DNA of 64,000 bases from Hypoxylon rubiginosum. Its lineage: Eukaryota > Ascomycota > Sordariomycetes > Xylariales > Hypoxylaceae. The position numbers were made by a program, and so were the translations under genes. Below the pieces are notes generated by a model, which did no database searches, had not been told where the DNA came from, and saw only the letters and a list, made by a program, of their open reading frames with translations. The stretch is taken from positions 62,001 to 126,000 of the forward strand of contig CADCXA010000034.1 in the NCBI GenBank assembly GCA_902806565.1. Direction: 5' to 3'. Below, in pieces: positions 1 to 13,427 of the stretch (position 1 is the first letter of the stretch; each line of letters starts with the position of its first letter).

Positions 1-941
1 CCTACTACCGCGACGAGTCCGCCGACGAGGCCCTCGCCCGCACCCGCGCCGCCGTCGACCACGTCCGCGCCATCGACCCGGCCTTCGCCCTCGTCTCCCC
101 CATCCTCACCCCGCGCTTCGCCCCCTCCTGCACCCGCGAGTGCATGGCCCGCCTCGGCGCCCTGCGGCGCTCCTACGGCGGCGGCGGCGACGTCGAGGAA
201 CTCCCCGTGCAGACCCACATCGCCGAGAACGCGGCCGAGCTCGCCCTCGTCAAGGCCATGTTCCCCGAGTGCGACAGCTACGCCGACGTGTACGACCGCC
301 ACGGCCTCCTCGGCGCCCGCACCGTCCTCGGCCACGCCGTCCACCTCACGGACGCCGAGATCTCGCTCGTCGCCCGGCGCGGCGCGGGCGTCGCCCACTG
401 CCCCTGCAGCAACTCGGCGCTCACGAGCGGCGAGGCGCCCGTCCGCCGGCTGCTCGACGCCGGGGTGGGCGTCGGGTTGGGCACCGACGTCAGCGGCGGG
501 TACAGCGCCAGCGTGCTCGAGGCCGCGCGCCAGGCCGCCCTCGTCTCGAACCACCGGGCCATGCCGGTGGGGAAGTGGGCCGACGTGCCGGACGGGGAGC
601 GCGAGCGCGCGCGCTTGAGCGTCGAGGAGGTGCTGCACCTGGCGACGCGGGGCGGCGCCGGCGTGCTCGGGCTCGGGGCGCGGGTCGGCGGGTTCGACGT
701 CGGCTTGGAGTGGGACGCGCAGCTGGTCGGGCTCGGGCTCGTGGCCGAGAGGCCCGACGTCGAACACGAATATGAGCACGGGCACGGGCACCACGGCACG
801 AGGGCGACGGACCGCGGCAACGTCGACATATTCGGCTGGGAGACGTGGGAAGAGCGCGTCGCCAAGTGGGTGTTCGGCGGCGACGACAGGAACGTCAAGA
901 AGGTGTGGGTGCGCGGGCGCCTTGTGCACGAGCGCGAATAG
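1..941 (+). CDS. GUD1: Guanine deaminase, C-terminal 312 residues (5' end outside window)
   Basis: Guanine deaminase is a cytosolic zinc amidohydrolase that converts guanine to xanthine in purine salvage and catabolism. The reading frame is open from base 3 to the TAG at 939-941, so the start lies to the left of the window. Family landmarks appear in order: PRFAPSCT, QTHIAEN (metal/substrate-site histidine), LGHAVHL, AHCPCSNSALTSG, GLGTDVSGGYS (catalytic aspartate) and the conserved tail GDDRNVKKVWVRG. Between the last two lies a short His-rich stretch (HEYEHGHGHH), coded at about 766-795, that I do not recognise as a standard part of the enzyme. The region is extremely GC-rich, which creates long false ORFs on both strands. 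The next gene is convergent. The assignment is secure; only the N-terminus is missing. Confidence 0.93.
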   Translation, partial: YYRDESADEALARTRAAVDHVRAIDPAFALVSPILTPRFAPSCTRECMARLGALRRSYGGGGDVEELPVQTHIAENAAELALVKAMFPECDSYADVYDRHGLLGARTVLGHAVHLTDAEISLVARRGAGVAHCPCSNSALTSGEAPVRRLLDAGVGVGLGTDVSGGYSASVLEAARQAALVSNHRAMPVGKWADVPDGERERARLSVEEVLHLATRGGAGVLGLGARVGGFDVGLEWDAQLVGLGLVAERPDVEHEYEHGHGHHGTRATDRGNVDIFGWETWEERVAKWVFGGDDRNVKKVWVRGRLVHERE

Positions 942-1571
942 ACTACTATATCAACGTACTTGTAGATAACGTCGTAAGAGGTTCTTACATGGTCTTGTAA
1001 ATGGAGTTGCAAAATCATACCCCCCCTTTTTTCTGTTTCGGAGTCAATATGGGGAGTGTGACAAAAAAACGGCGGTAGGAAATATCACGTATAGATACCT
1101 AATTTATGTTTATAGTAGATGTACATTTCACAAGCAAGACCTAAGCCAGTGGCTAGCTACTCGAATATATTTTGCATTGCTCGAGTTCCTAATGCTACAT
1201 ACATACGTAGTCTAACGACTAGCAAACTACACGGTCATACCTCATTGGTAGTACACGGGGTTGGTATCATGTAAAATCAGCGGCCCAGCCGATTAGAAGC
1301 AGCCGTCCCATATAGCAAGAACGACAGCCCATTTAAATGACGTGACTCAAGTTTGTTTGCTCAGGATCATAGCTACGCCACGTCAGTCTCGCGCCGTCCG
1401 TCCGTTAGAAGTCCGTATACCCCTAACTTTATAAATAAGCACGACCATATGCCTAGCCGTACGAACACCGTTCCGTTAGGGATGTTTTAGAAGCCGCAAG
1501 TCCCCACAGCCACGTGAGGATGACTGCGTGCAACATCCGCCGCCGATGGAGTCGGCGGACACAAGTATAGT
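942..1571. other. Convergent 3' intergenic region
   Basis: Non-coding stretch between the 3' ends of guanine deaminase (+) and the Zn2Cys6 gene (-). It is much AT-richer than the deaminase coding sequence. I see no ORF with coding character, no repeat array and no RNA gene; it presumably holds both 3' UTRs. Confidence 0.7.
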
Positions 1572-4500
1572 CTAGTGTGTAGAGCCGCTAGCTCTCAGTA
1601 GATCATATAAGGACTGGTCGTCAGATCCGGCGTTATACCCCTGTCCTGAATAATTCGGCACGTTCGATCTCTGGCTGTTATATGACGCGCCACGGCTCGG
1701 GTTCGTAGTATTACTATACCCGCTATTCTGGTTACTATTGTAGCTGGTTTGGTTTGGGTTGCTGCTGCTGCTGTTCGCAGAATTGAAGCCGTACCAATTC
1801 TGCTGAGGTTGCTGGCTGGTGTTCGGCTGCTGTGTTGAATACGACCCATAAGACTGTTGGGGTTGAGGTTGGGGCTGGGGTTGGCTATAAGTGTTCTGGT
1901 GCTGTGCACGGGACCCAGCAGATCTAGTTCCGTAACTATGAGGTGCAGAAGTAGTTGCGGGCGGTATAGAATAGGAAGTGGTCGCATGTGATTGGGCATG
2001 TGCCTGGGTACTCGGAGCTCGCGAAGGGGGCCACTGCGTAGGTGTACTGCTATTAGTATTGGTATACCCAGTAGAGGTATTAAGGGCCTGAGAGAGCGGG
2101 TTGGAAGATCTATTGGTCTGAGAATAATCATATGCGGGGGATGAGGAGTACGACGTCGAGGTAGTAGCGGCTACCGTCGTAGGCTGGTATGAGCCTGGCT
2201 CATACGCAATACGAGATGAACCTTGGTCGTTGGTAGCATTAGCATATTGACTACTAGTCGAGTTATCGTAACGTGCATAAGGGTCGTAGTTTGAAATCGA
2301 AGCTGACGAAGTCGCATTATAGGATGTATTGGTAGCAGCTTGCGGTGCCTGAGGTGGGGGACGAGAGGAAGATGCCACGGGAGTGCTAGTTTGTGACCTG
2401 TTCCCTTGCCGAGATTTGAGACGGGTTGCACTCTGATACGGTGATTCTACCGACGGTGACGGCCGGCCTTGTACTTGGATAGCAGCTTGCGACAACGCCG
2501 CTGCTTGTTTTATGCCATCATATTCTTCCAATTGTGCTTGTTGGTTTGGTTCTGCACCGGACTTGCGCGCCCTTGACCGCTTTGGTGCCTGCTGCTTAGT
2601 TAGGGTGGGCGAAGCTGTAGTAGCGTGGCCCGGCGTGGGCGAAGCACTCCATTCAGACTTATTCTGTGGGATAGTCGGTGCTGGGACTGGTGTCTGTTTA
2701 CTCTGGCTGCTTGGAAGACTGCGGCGACTAGAAGCAGATGTGCTCTGTTTCCTCTGGCTTGCGGCTGGTGGCTCTTGTAGAAAAGCCACACCAGCTGGTT
2801 GATTGCTCTGATGTGATGTGGATGCATATGTGAGACTCGGAGATGACTGCGAGTGGGAGCTCTGTGTGTGAGATTCCGGGAACGTTAGTCCTGGCATCGC
2901 CGTCTGCTTCGCTGATCCTTGCCGGCTCTTCGGAAATTTGAGTTTATGGAAGTACTGCGATGCTGGTTCTACTAGAGGCTGTGCTTGTGACTGTGACTGT
3001 ACCAATGTCATAGCGACTTGGTGCTCAACCGGTCCGGATAAGATATTTGGATCCGGGATGAATTCTTCGTTGTCAAGATCCGGGGGCGGCGGAAAAGCAT
3101 TAGGGGCCGGGTGTTGCAGTGGCACTGGGGTCGTTGACATTTGGGCTGGTGCTTGAGTCTGAGCTGGAGCTGGAGCTGGCGCTTGAGTATGAGTTTGAAC
3201 TTGCGTCTGCTTCTCTTCCGCCTCTCCAGGTAAATCAGAATCCTCTTGCTCTTCCGTTTCGCCATTTATACCCGACCTTTTTCGACGCGATCTCGCTGGT
3301 AAGTAAACGCATTCAATACCGGCGTTAAGACATTTAGAGCAACTAGGGTGCTCCTTGGTACACTGAGCCGCATTAGCAATACGTTCCTCGTCTACAGAAC
3401 AGAATATTTTATATGCTTACTTTGATTTTCAATCCCTTGCATATCTGGCAAGCGCCGCGTGTCTTTCTAGCTGTCGGTTTGGCTGACGGTGTGAGAGCAG
3501 ATTCTGTCGTCCCGACTTCGCCGCCTCGTTCCACTGAGATCACTGCACCATCACCGATAGAAACTTCAGCTACGGGCCCATCCGACTTTTTCTTCCTAGG
3601 CCGTCTCTTTCGAGTGGGTGTCTCATTTGTGCCAGGAGTAGATGTGGTAGCTGGGCCAGCTGTAGGAGTAGCAGAAGCAGACGGTCTGTCGCCCGGAGTG
3701 GAACTCTCTGAGGGGTCCTGATCTTTGTCGTCTGGATGAACAATTCTCAACCTCTCTGCGCCGTACTTAGCTAGCATCTCTAACGAAGCTGTCTGCAGAT
3801 TCGGTGCTTGATTTGCAAAGATATTAAACTGCTCTGCCGTTAGGGTCGCAGGATCAATATTCTTTCCATTAAGGAGGTCTATCGCTGTCTGTCTTCGACG
3901 TTCGGCTTCTACTGGAGGTACATTCAAAATCGACGTGAAATGCAGACCATCCGATGCCGAACTTGGTGGCGCAACGTTATCTTGGTTATTTTGACCGTCC
4001 CCGAAGGAAGACTCTCCCGGCGGAGGTACTCCCATTGGCGCCTCCGGCGCTTTGCCTTTCTTCTTTTGGCGCTTCCTGCGGCTTCCTTCCTCGCCTTCGG
4101 CTGGTGGAGGCCGCTTGGCCTTGGGTGTCCTCTGGCTGGCCGCAGCTCCATTTTGTACCGGTGCTGGCGGTGGAGCTGGCGCTAGAAGCTCTACGAGTTG
4201 GGCGACGGTCTTATGGATAGGGGTGTGGTTGTATTTGACAACAACGCCTCTAGCGGAAGTTGAGAAGGCAATCGTAAGGGTTCCACGGCAATCGAATGCA
4301 GGGCGAGCTATAATGAGGTTAGTATTGTCGCTTATCGCACCGTGCAACGTCTAGCTCTTACAAAGATTGGTCGGGTGCAAGCCACCGGGACCACTGTAGC
4401 TGGCAATTGCTGGCTTCTCGGCGCCTTTCGCATTCGCACGAGTCCAAGCCTGCAAGGAGTCTTTGCAGATATATGTGAAGGTCCATCCTCGGGCGTCTCT

Positions 4501-4857
4501 AGAAACCTGTCGAACAACCCAAGAACTACTATCAATTATGCCCATAGCATTAACTATGTGCTTCGCAACCGCTCGCTGCAGTACGGGGTCGTCACTCGGC
4601 TGGTTCTGTATGGTTTCGGATGCATGTACGGATCGCGCAATAGGTTGGGCAGGTTCGATAGTGCCATCTGGAGAACCGTTTTCGGCATCGGCACCTAGAT
4701 GGAAGACGGTATTATATCGAAGCTCAAAGGTAAAAGAGGCATGTTCGGCGCGGGTATCTGACGACTTGGAGGCGAGGAGATTCTGCAGTCTAGTTTGCAT
4801 ATCCTGTACGGAATTGCATACATGGTTTGCCCGTCCTGCATCCAGGAGGCCATCCAT
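1572..4857 (-). CDS. Zn(II)2Cys6 domain protein, Q/S/N-rich (three exons, 1057 aa)
   Basis: Putative nuclear transcription regulator. Exons are 4362-4857, 3421-4307 and 1572-3362. Intron 1 (4308-4361) has a perfect TACTAAC branch site; intron 2 (3363-3420, 58 nt) has GCTAAT. Joining across intron 2 creates a complete binuclear zinc cluster with C-x2-C-x6-C-x6-C-x2-C-x6-C spacing at about residues 452-483. The intron separates the second and third cysteines. The N-terminal third holds a conserved-looking domain (start MDGLLDAGRANHV, later WTFTYICKDSLQAW and RPAFDCRGTLTIAF). A Lys/Arg-rich low-complexity segment follows (RRKRQKKKGK), and after the cluster comes a roughly 570-residue Ser/Gln/Asn/Thr-rich tail. 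I chose the ATG at 4857 because the longer frame upstream has only a TTG start. The cluster lacks the usual arginine after the second cysteine (CKGLKIKC). I do not recognise a named orthologue, and DNA binding is inferred from family only. Confidence 0.85.
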
Positions 4858-5690
4858 TTCTGCGGCGGCTCCAGAAGCCTCGCGAGAATGTTGCGATACC
4901 GTTGTTCCAGGGTAGGCGGTCGATTGGCACGATGCGAATGGTTGCGATAGCACCAAAATTAATGCGGGTGGAGAAGTAAAACGCGTCGGGGAGGCTGAAC
5001 GTGAGTACCTACATACATATGTACATAGGTATTGGCGTTAGGTACCTAGGTACCTATTTAGGTGGATAGGGTAGCAGGGGTAGTATGGGCCGTCTTTTAA
5101 GGCTGTAAAGTGGATTGGTCTTACACCTTTTACGTGCATAACGACTTGTCCGCGTGTACCCCTGACTTTTTCACTCACTCACTTGTAGTCGATATAATCT
5201 AGAGATCTATGTGAGTTGTCACTGTGATGCAATATAGATTTTACTAGGCATCGGTATTCAAATGTCATCAAATACGTGACGTCTTCATAGGAAATACATT
5301 CTCAACCATTTCCACATAAATGAACCTATAAAATACCTACAGGGAGATATGGAGCAAGTCATCTTCCCCGTAGTATCAGACGGACAACTAGCAACTTGTG
5401 TGGCTGCAGTAGGATGTTATGAATCTTCCAAAGGTTTGAAGTGTTACATGATTGAGCCATCCTTCATTGAAGAGGGGAACATAAGAATTTCCCCGATGAT
5501 GCCTACCTTGGCACACATAACTCAATGATACCCAGGTCAATTACCCATCTGAATCATTGATTAACCCTCCGAGGCAAACTAGTACACTGCTTTTCATAGT
5601 AGCAACAATCCCTGACGCCGGAATATATCTAGGTAGTTTACAATAGGGTGACTTCAGCCCTCAACCCCGTATACTCATGGCCTCGTAACA
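4858..5690. promoter_or_regulatory. Upstream region of the Zn2Cys6 gene and 3' flank of ku70
   Basis: This 0.8-kb gap lies 5' of the Zn2Cys6 gene and 3' of ku70, both on the minus strand. It contains a dense cluster of GTACCTA/TAGGTAC words at about 5003-5064, including the perfect palindrome GGTACCTAGGTACC at 5041-5054. No coding sequence is evident. The promoter role is positional inference. Confidence 0.5.
5041..5054. repeat. Palindrome of the dispersed CCTAGG family
   Basis: Perfect 14-bp palindrome GGTACCTAGGTACC in non-coding DNA. It is one member of a word family (core TACCTAGGTA) that recurs at about 15547, 34546, 34731, 35662, 40106, 41212, 46231 and 52530. Confidence 0.7.
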
Positions 5691-7722
5691 TTATACATTT
5701 TCCTCGATCCACTCCTCGAGCCTTTCGACTAGACTCTTCTTCAGTCCTTTGGACTCCATACCACGTTCGTCAAGAATGGGCTTTAGTTCGGCTACTGTCA
5801 GTTTTGACAATGTGCCATCGTTGTATTTCTTCTTCAGCTCGGCGTTGTTTATCCCCGCGCTGCTGACTTTCACCGCCGTTCTCGACTTCTTTGCCGGCTT
5901 AGGCTCGTCGTCCTCGTCGTCCCTCTCCATCTCCCGCTTGATGGACTTCGCATCTCTGATCATGCCTAGAACCTCGTCTGCGGTCCGCGACCATTCCTGG
6001 ATATATTCGCCACATCGGCTGTGGATAGCCTTGAACTTGGGGAGCGTGGTGTCATGTGGTTTGGAGGGTACTTCCTCATCTAGCGCGAGCGCTTGAAGGA
6101 TCTTGTAATGCCACTGAAGGGCGGGATTGGGATATTTTAACGGGTTGTACGTAGCCGTCGGTAGCTGCAGGTTACCGATGACCTTGTTCATCCTATCGAT
6201 TAACACGTTCGTTGTTCGGGCTAGGTTGACCTGCTCGGGACCCTCGCGCACGTCATCGGCGTAGGGAATCGGATAAAGCCACAAGCCGGCAGGAATGAAA
6301 TCTGCCCCTGACTTATGATCCTCCTGCGCTTTAGACGGAATGATAGCAACTAGCTGAGGGTTGCCATTCATCCGAGGAATATGCCACGCAATGCCAATCT
6401 TTTTGGATTTTATTAGCTTCTGCCATAGTGCGGCGAAGACACGGGAGGATCCAACGTAGCCTTCCTCGCTCGGGAAGATGAAGATCGACTTATTGATAGA
6501 TGCCCAGAATCCCAACTGAGATCTATCTTTAAAGCCAATTATTCGGATTATCGGGCTTCCGAATTGTTTGATAGACTTCTGTTCGTCTTCGCTAAAGTAA
6601 ACGTATTCACCACCGAACTTGTAGGCCTTTTTCACCTCCCCAGCCTGAACTGTCCTGGCGCTGTCTTCGGCAATACGAGCAGTTTCGCCCGCGGCAATCT
6701 GCGCCTTCTCTCCGTCCAGCCAGACATAACAGCTGCGCGCTGGGGCCTGCTTCTGAAGGATATTATATCCCCTAACAGAAATTTGGAGACCGGGACCAAG
6801 CTCGAGCGGCATGTTGTTGAAATAGGCTCGCTTCGGAGTTTGTTTGGAGTTGATGTTGGAGATCAATGAGTTGAGGAGGGTTTGGCCGCTACCGGACTTA
6901 GACGTCGAGACCTTTCTCGGGTTTGTTTCTTCAGCAACTACATCTCGATATATGATGTCCTAGCTTCCGTTAGTAAAGAAATCAGTGATTCGATATCGGA
7001 TCGGAGAATTACATCGTAGAACTTGCTAAAGTCAAACTTCTCGTCATTACGAGTGATGGCGAAGAGCTCGATGGTAACACTTAGATCGTACAAATCCTTC
7101 GCACGAGTTATAGCCTTATCCTTATAGTCCTTATTATCACCGTGAGGATCATCGTTATCCGTGATAATAAAGAGCCTTCGAGATCCAAAATTGGGGGCTT
7201 TAGTGGTGAAGAGATTGTTGGCAAGGACAAGTAGGTGCAACATCTGGACCCCTTCGCTAGATGGCATGAGGATTTCGGCGTCCTCGCCTTCTTCGACAAG
7301 GCCCCTTAAGCTCTTCACATCTTGTGCCGCAGGAATGTCGAGATCCGTGTAGACATAGCAGTGCGGGTACAGATTCTGCTCGTCTCCATACTTTGTCTTT
7401 TCAGTGCCGAAGAGTACAATACTTATCATATCCTTCGGATTGGAGATGATTCTCTGCTGCATCAGCTGGTAGGCACACTTCAGAGCGGCATACACAGGGG
7501 GGTCTTTGTCCGCCTTCTTATCGTCTGACTCGGGAGGTGGCTGGAGCATCGAATTACTGACGTCGATGGCGAAAATGAGTGCATCTTTTTGAGCCTTGTA
7601 GTCCTGAATAATTCTTAGCTAAAGATTTTCGTATAAATGTCAGTCAAACAAAAATAAAATACCTGCTCTCCAATTTCATCTTCTTCCTCTTCCTCTTCCT
7701 TCTTCTCGTAATGGTCTGCCAT
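5691..7722 (-). CDS. ku70: Ku70, non-homologous end-joining DNA-end-binding subunit (644 aa)
   Basis: Ku70 pairs with Ku80 to form the ring that binds double-strand break ends in the nucleus and starts non-homologous end joining; it also acts at telomeres (Neurospora mus-51 family). Exons are 7663-7722 ([20 protein letters not shown]), 7013-7618 and 5691-6959. Intron 1 (7619-7662) is only 44 nt. Intron 2 (6960-7012) has a TTTACTAAC branch site, and its removal joins FYD to DIIYRDVV, the sequence expected of fungal Ku70. Domains in order are the N-terminal alpha/beta vWA-like domain ([13 protein letters not shown]), the beta-barrel core ([36 protein letters not shown]) and a C-terminal SAP domain at about residues 597-641 ([18 protein letters not shown]). 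Length is typical. It is divergent from HEM15, with 592 bp between the starts. Confidence 0.96.
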
Positions 7723-8314
7723 GATGAATCTTTTTCTCTCCTGCTGAGTGTGTTTGTTTGAGAGAAGATGCGCACGTATAGTTTAAAGAAATTGAAAATG
7801 AGTGCACATGCTTGTTCTGATTTGCAGAGGTGAAGTGACGCCTACTCAATCTGACAATTCAGTACTTGGTAAGGCATGAGCTTTGACTTAGGCAGACACC
7901 GCGATTAAGCGCGTGTGATGTAAAGTAGTCCCAATCGAGCAACCTTAAGAGGTCGCGCTGTCAGGCGACTTCGACGTGGATCTAGTGATGTCTAGCAGCA
8001 TTGCTAGGCAATTGCCCGCTGTTCATTGGTTTTCTTCGGAAATCTCCCCCAATCTCCCCCAAAACTTACCAATCCAGGTACAGTGGAGCTTCTACCAGAA
8101 ATCGGACCCGGATTCGCTCTGACAGCCGAGCCCGAACAATTATGGAAGCTGTCATTGGTGACGAACCAGCTTTTCGATAGCGGCAAATTCGCTACAAATC
8201 TACACGTATATCTAAACCTGTTGCTATAAGAACCAAGAACCCCTTTAATACTATTCCTTACTTGTTGAAACTATCAATTGTCCAATTACCATCGAGCGAT
8301 AGGCGTTACACGAT
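7723..8314. promoter_or_regulatory. Bidirectional promoter region ku70 / HEM15
   Basis: The 592 bp between the divergent start codons of ku70 and HEM15 must carry both promoters. I found no obvious TATA box at a convincing distance and no repeat. A short pyrimidine/adenine-rich stretch precedes each ATG. Confidence 0.6.
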
Positions 8315-9689
<1,375 letters not shown>

Positions 9690-11084
9690 GAAATATCCTC
9701 AACTTCCCCGGTGAGGATCTCGAATATAGATCCCCCATACGCAGTGGTTTATTGTATTGCCGTTACAAGTTCACAAGCGATTATGTCTTTGGAAGGCTGC
9801 GGGCATATCATCGAACGTCTCAGTAACAAAAAATCATTGCTCCGCTCCCAGTTATCAGATGTACTATAGATTTATGCACGGTTTAGATGATGGTATGGAA
9901 AAGAGCGAGGATTGGGAAAATGGAAGATATATAATGATACAAAGGTCTTTTAAGTGTAAGATTTTGTATCTAGCTGGCTTACCAACATGTAAATATGAAC
10001 ACTTACGTACTGAACACTTCGTACTATCATCTATCATGCTTACAGCTCATGCTGTGCACAGAAGCTGGTTCGGGGTTGAAGCGGATATTGGAAAGTTGCC
10101 GACGGGTCGGGTTTTAGCTGATTCCCGAGTCCTGCAAGCTGTATGCATTGCTTGCTGCAGAACCCCACGGAATGATGCGTCATCGATGCGTTGGACATGA
10201 CTTTAGCAATGGACTTATCTTCGCATCTTGATATGCACCTTGGGGTTATTCGAGGTGTTAATGGCTCCATAGATTGACCTTACTATGCATCTCATATATC
10301 AATCCGTTTACTCGTTTTTGCGAGTGTTTTTCTTGCATTGTATAACTTGGTACGGTTCGAGCCGATGGAAATGATAAGATATTGTATCCAGGAACAGCTA
10401 GGTAAGATCTAGGATCTTCAAGTACAGGCGCCACGGACCAACCACTCGGATAGAGTACCTGGAAGTATGACCCCGACCCCCCGCGCAACTTGATACAAGA
10501 ATCAACCTTCCGTTTCACGTAAGCGGGCATCTGATATGGACATGTAATACTTCGTACTTCGTACATCTCGGACAGTTTAAGACAACAAAGTCCTTTGGAC
10601 CTACATGTAATTGGGCTAAAATGATAGCGCGCACGTAACATACGTACGTATATAGCCATTGTGTAATACCACGTTGATGACATGGACATGGAACATACGC
10701 AAGACCCACAATCCATCCCATTCCCAAATACATGGGATTCCCATGATAACCTTAGCTTGGATGCTGGTGGCTTGTCCGTCTGTCCGTCCTGCCGTCTCGC
10801 CCACTTCTGACTTTCCCATCAACTTCCTCCAGCGTCTTATTCTTCGCCCTGACGCTCTTCGGACCTTAGACCGTTGGGCTTGAGCAAGACCAGGCTTTAA
10901 TTGGCGTCGTATCCTTATCACACACCACTCACATAAGCAGGCCAATGGCAATTAAATCCTAATAATCAAGCTCCGGGCATGGAGTGTACCTCCACATTCT
11001 TTCTCTTGCTTCTCTCGATTTGTTGACGTCGTTCAAATACCTAGACATCTACCGGATCCCCAAGAACCGGAATTACCACCAAGC

Positions 11085-11121
<37 letters not shown>

Positions 11122-11367
11122 TCGATATTAGTGAAAATAACTGTACAACTACTTAATGATATATACAGAATAACGAATCATCAACGAAGGGATCTGGAAT
11201 CCCTCGTCCGATATTTAGTCATCCTTTCTTTTTAAGGTGTACTTATCGCGCCCATACGAAACGTCCGGTTCATGACCTCGTAAGCAACGAGAAACGCGCC
11301 CGCTGAAACCCGGCCGCTCACAACGTCCAAGCGTAAGTTGCGTAGTGCAACAACGGCGCCGTCAAAA
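9690..11367. other. Intergenic region between HEM15 and MFS transporter
   Basis: This 1.7-kb stretch lies between the 3' end of HEM15 and the start of the MFS gene. Its ORFs are short, overlap on both strands and have no recognisable motifs, so I call none. It contains a small ACTTCGTAC repeat (10548-10565) and a (TA)13 microsatellite (11090-11116). The part nearest 11367 presumably holds the MFS promoter and 5' UTR. Confidence 0.6.
11090..11116. repeat. (TA)13 dinucleotide microsatellite
   Basis: Uninterrupted alternating A/T run, about 13 TA units, roughly 250 bp upstream of the MFS transporter start. It is likely length-polymorphic. Confidence 0.95.
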
Positions 11368-13427
11368 ATGTCTAGCAAGGCGCAACCCGTCAGGACCGAC
11401 AGTAGGCCGATTACGCTTATAGACGCGGAGGAAGATGGATGGGAGGGCGCAACAGAAAGAAGTCCGCTAGTCGGCACAGATGCTGGAGATAGCATGTCGA
11501 ATAGCGACGGCAATAGAAAGAGACAGGAGAGCTGGGTGGGATATGAGGATTTCGCAGGCCTCCCGTGGTGGCGGACACCTTCAGTGCGTCGCGTGCGAGC
11601 GAAACCCCCGAGAGGGACCACTTTGCGCTGACCTTTGCGATTAGGTCTACTGGCTTGTTGGGCCGTATTTCCTATTCACGCTGGCATTCGGCGGCATCAT
11701 CGTCCCAAAGCTCAACTTGTAAGTACATACACACGCGGCTACGTTCGCCCTCCCGTTAGATACAACGCCGCTTACGAGAACGGCCCTCGTCAGAATCGTC
11801 GATCTAGTATGTCGCAACTACTTTAGTGACCGACAGATACTGGACCCGGATTTCACCTTCGCGCCGGTCATCATGGGCGCCGACAATCCGCAATGCAACA
11901 TTCCCGAGGTCCAGAAAAGCGTGGCTACTTTTACGCTCATACTAAGCGCTCTAACCGGCGCGCTCAGTGCTATCACGGCCCCCAAGATAGGTTCCTTGTC
12001 GGATCGGTATGGCCGAAAGCGCCTCATGGTTATAGCTTCTTGCGGCGGTCTGGTCAACGAGGTCATCACCATCTTGGCTGCGAGATTTCCCGATAAAGTC
12101 GACTATCACTGGTTAATTCTGGGCGCTTTCTTCGACGGCATGACGGGCTCCTTCACGGCGGGGAGCGTATTAGGCCACTCGTACGTAAGTGACTGCGCTC
12201 CTCCTTCGAAGCGTGGAGTGCACATCGGCTATCTTCATGCATGCCTATTTTCGGGATTAGCATTTGGACCTCTCCTGGCTGGATACTTCGTCAAGTGGAC
12301 TGGGGTGCTGATATCGATCTTCTATGTGGTTATCGGTTGCCACGCCTTCGTCATCTTGTATTTCTGGTTTGTCATACCAGAGTCGATGTCCAAGCGACGC
12401 CAGATAGCTGCACGCCATAAGCATCAGACGGAACGTGAAGCCACAGTGGTACAGCTAAGATCGGCGGTTCCTAGTTCGATCGAGAGTTTTGCCGGCCCGC
12501 GAGTCGCCTCATTCTTCGATGATAATATGGGAACCTGGCTGCCGGCAGTTCTGAGCGCTAACCCTTTAGCACCCTTGAAAATACTCTTCCCAAACGGACG
12601 CACCAATGCCCCCTTACGGAGGAACTTGGTCATACTCGCCCTCATCGATGCAATGATCATGGCCACCGCCTTCGGAGCCGGCACAGTTCTTGTGCTATAC
12701 TCGGAGTACATGTTCGATTGGGGAACTCTGGAAGCCTCGCGGTTTGTGTCCATCGTCAGCATGGCGCGCGTCCTGATCCTCCTCTGCATCCTTCCGGTCA
12801 TCAACTACCTATTCCGTACCCTGCCACTGCGCCGCCAAAGACGTGAAGGCGGCGATACGAATGTGGTAGAGACCAATTCGGGCGCCGACAACTTGGACGT
12901 GTGGCTCATCCGGTTCGCGCTCGCCAGCGACATGATAGGCACTGTCGGCTATATCTTCGTCCGGCGAGAGGAGTTATTCGTCTTATCAGGTATGGCCACG
13001 GCTTTTGGTGGGTTGGCAAGCGCAACTACGCAGAGCGCGCTCTCGAAGCATGTCCCTCAGGAACGCGTCGGCTCGCTCCTGGGAGCTATCGGTCTGCTGC
13101 ATGCACTCGGCCGAGTTGTCGCCCCTGCGCTCTTCAATGGGGTATACGCTGGGACAGTCGGGACATTCCCGCAGGCGATGTTCGTCCTGCTGTCTAGTCT
13201 CTTCGGGATTATGGTGCTGGCGAGTTTCTTCGTGCGGCCCCACTGTAAGCTTTATACCTCCTCCCTCTCTCCCCTTGGATGAACAGATAGAGCTAACGGA
13301 CGCCCTTCTAGTACACATGAAGGAAGAGGGCTATATTTCAGTCCCGGTGCGAGTTTCAGGTGATACTGAAAATCCGGATATGCTGCCCGACGAAGAAATT
13401 GCAAGCGAGACCTTGCCCCGACTCTAG
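11368..13427 (+). CDS. Major facilitator superfamily transporter (four exons, 623 aa)
   Basis: Plasma- or vacuolar-membrane secondary transporter of the MFS; the substrate is unknown. Exons are 11368-11583, 11645-11718, 11779-13244 and 13312-13427. Junctions restore PSVYWLVGPYFLF, PKLNLLTALVRIVDLVCRNYF and RPHLHMKEEGY. The start is the ATG at 11368 (AAAATGTC context). A soluble Asp/Glu/Arg-rich N-terminus of about 75 residues precedes twelve probable membrane segments. The cytoplasmic loop 2-3 signature GSLSDRYGRKRLM (motif A) is clear, and a long hydrophilic central loop (about residues 250-310) separates the two halves. Overall pattern (FGGIIVPKLNL, then CNIPEVQ) resembles a fungal drug:H+ antiporter-like group, but I cannot name an orthologue. 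The third exon start (after TTACGAG) is the least certain splice; an AG 19 bases upstream would put a stop in frame. Confidence 0.88.

Noticed and set aside
278..1018. Long antisense ORF opposite guanine deaminase
   Set aside because: It is a mirror of extremely GC-rich codons; low-complexity Pro/Ser/Thr translation without motifs, while the sense strand has strong homology features.
10340..10372. tRNA-like B-box GGTTCGAGCC
   Set aside because: Flanking bases cannot form a T-stem and acceptor stem, and no A-box lies at the right distance.
10258..10716. 152-codon minus-strand ORF in the HEM15-MFS gap
   Set aside because: Cys/Ser-rich translation with no motif, overlapped by other frames of equal size; no start or splice context supports it.
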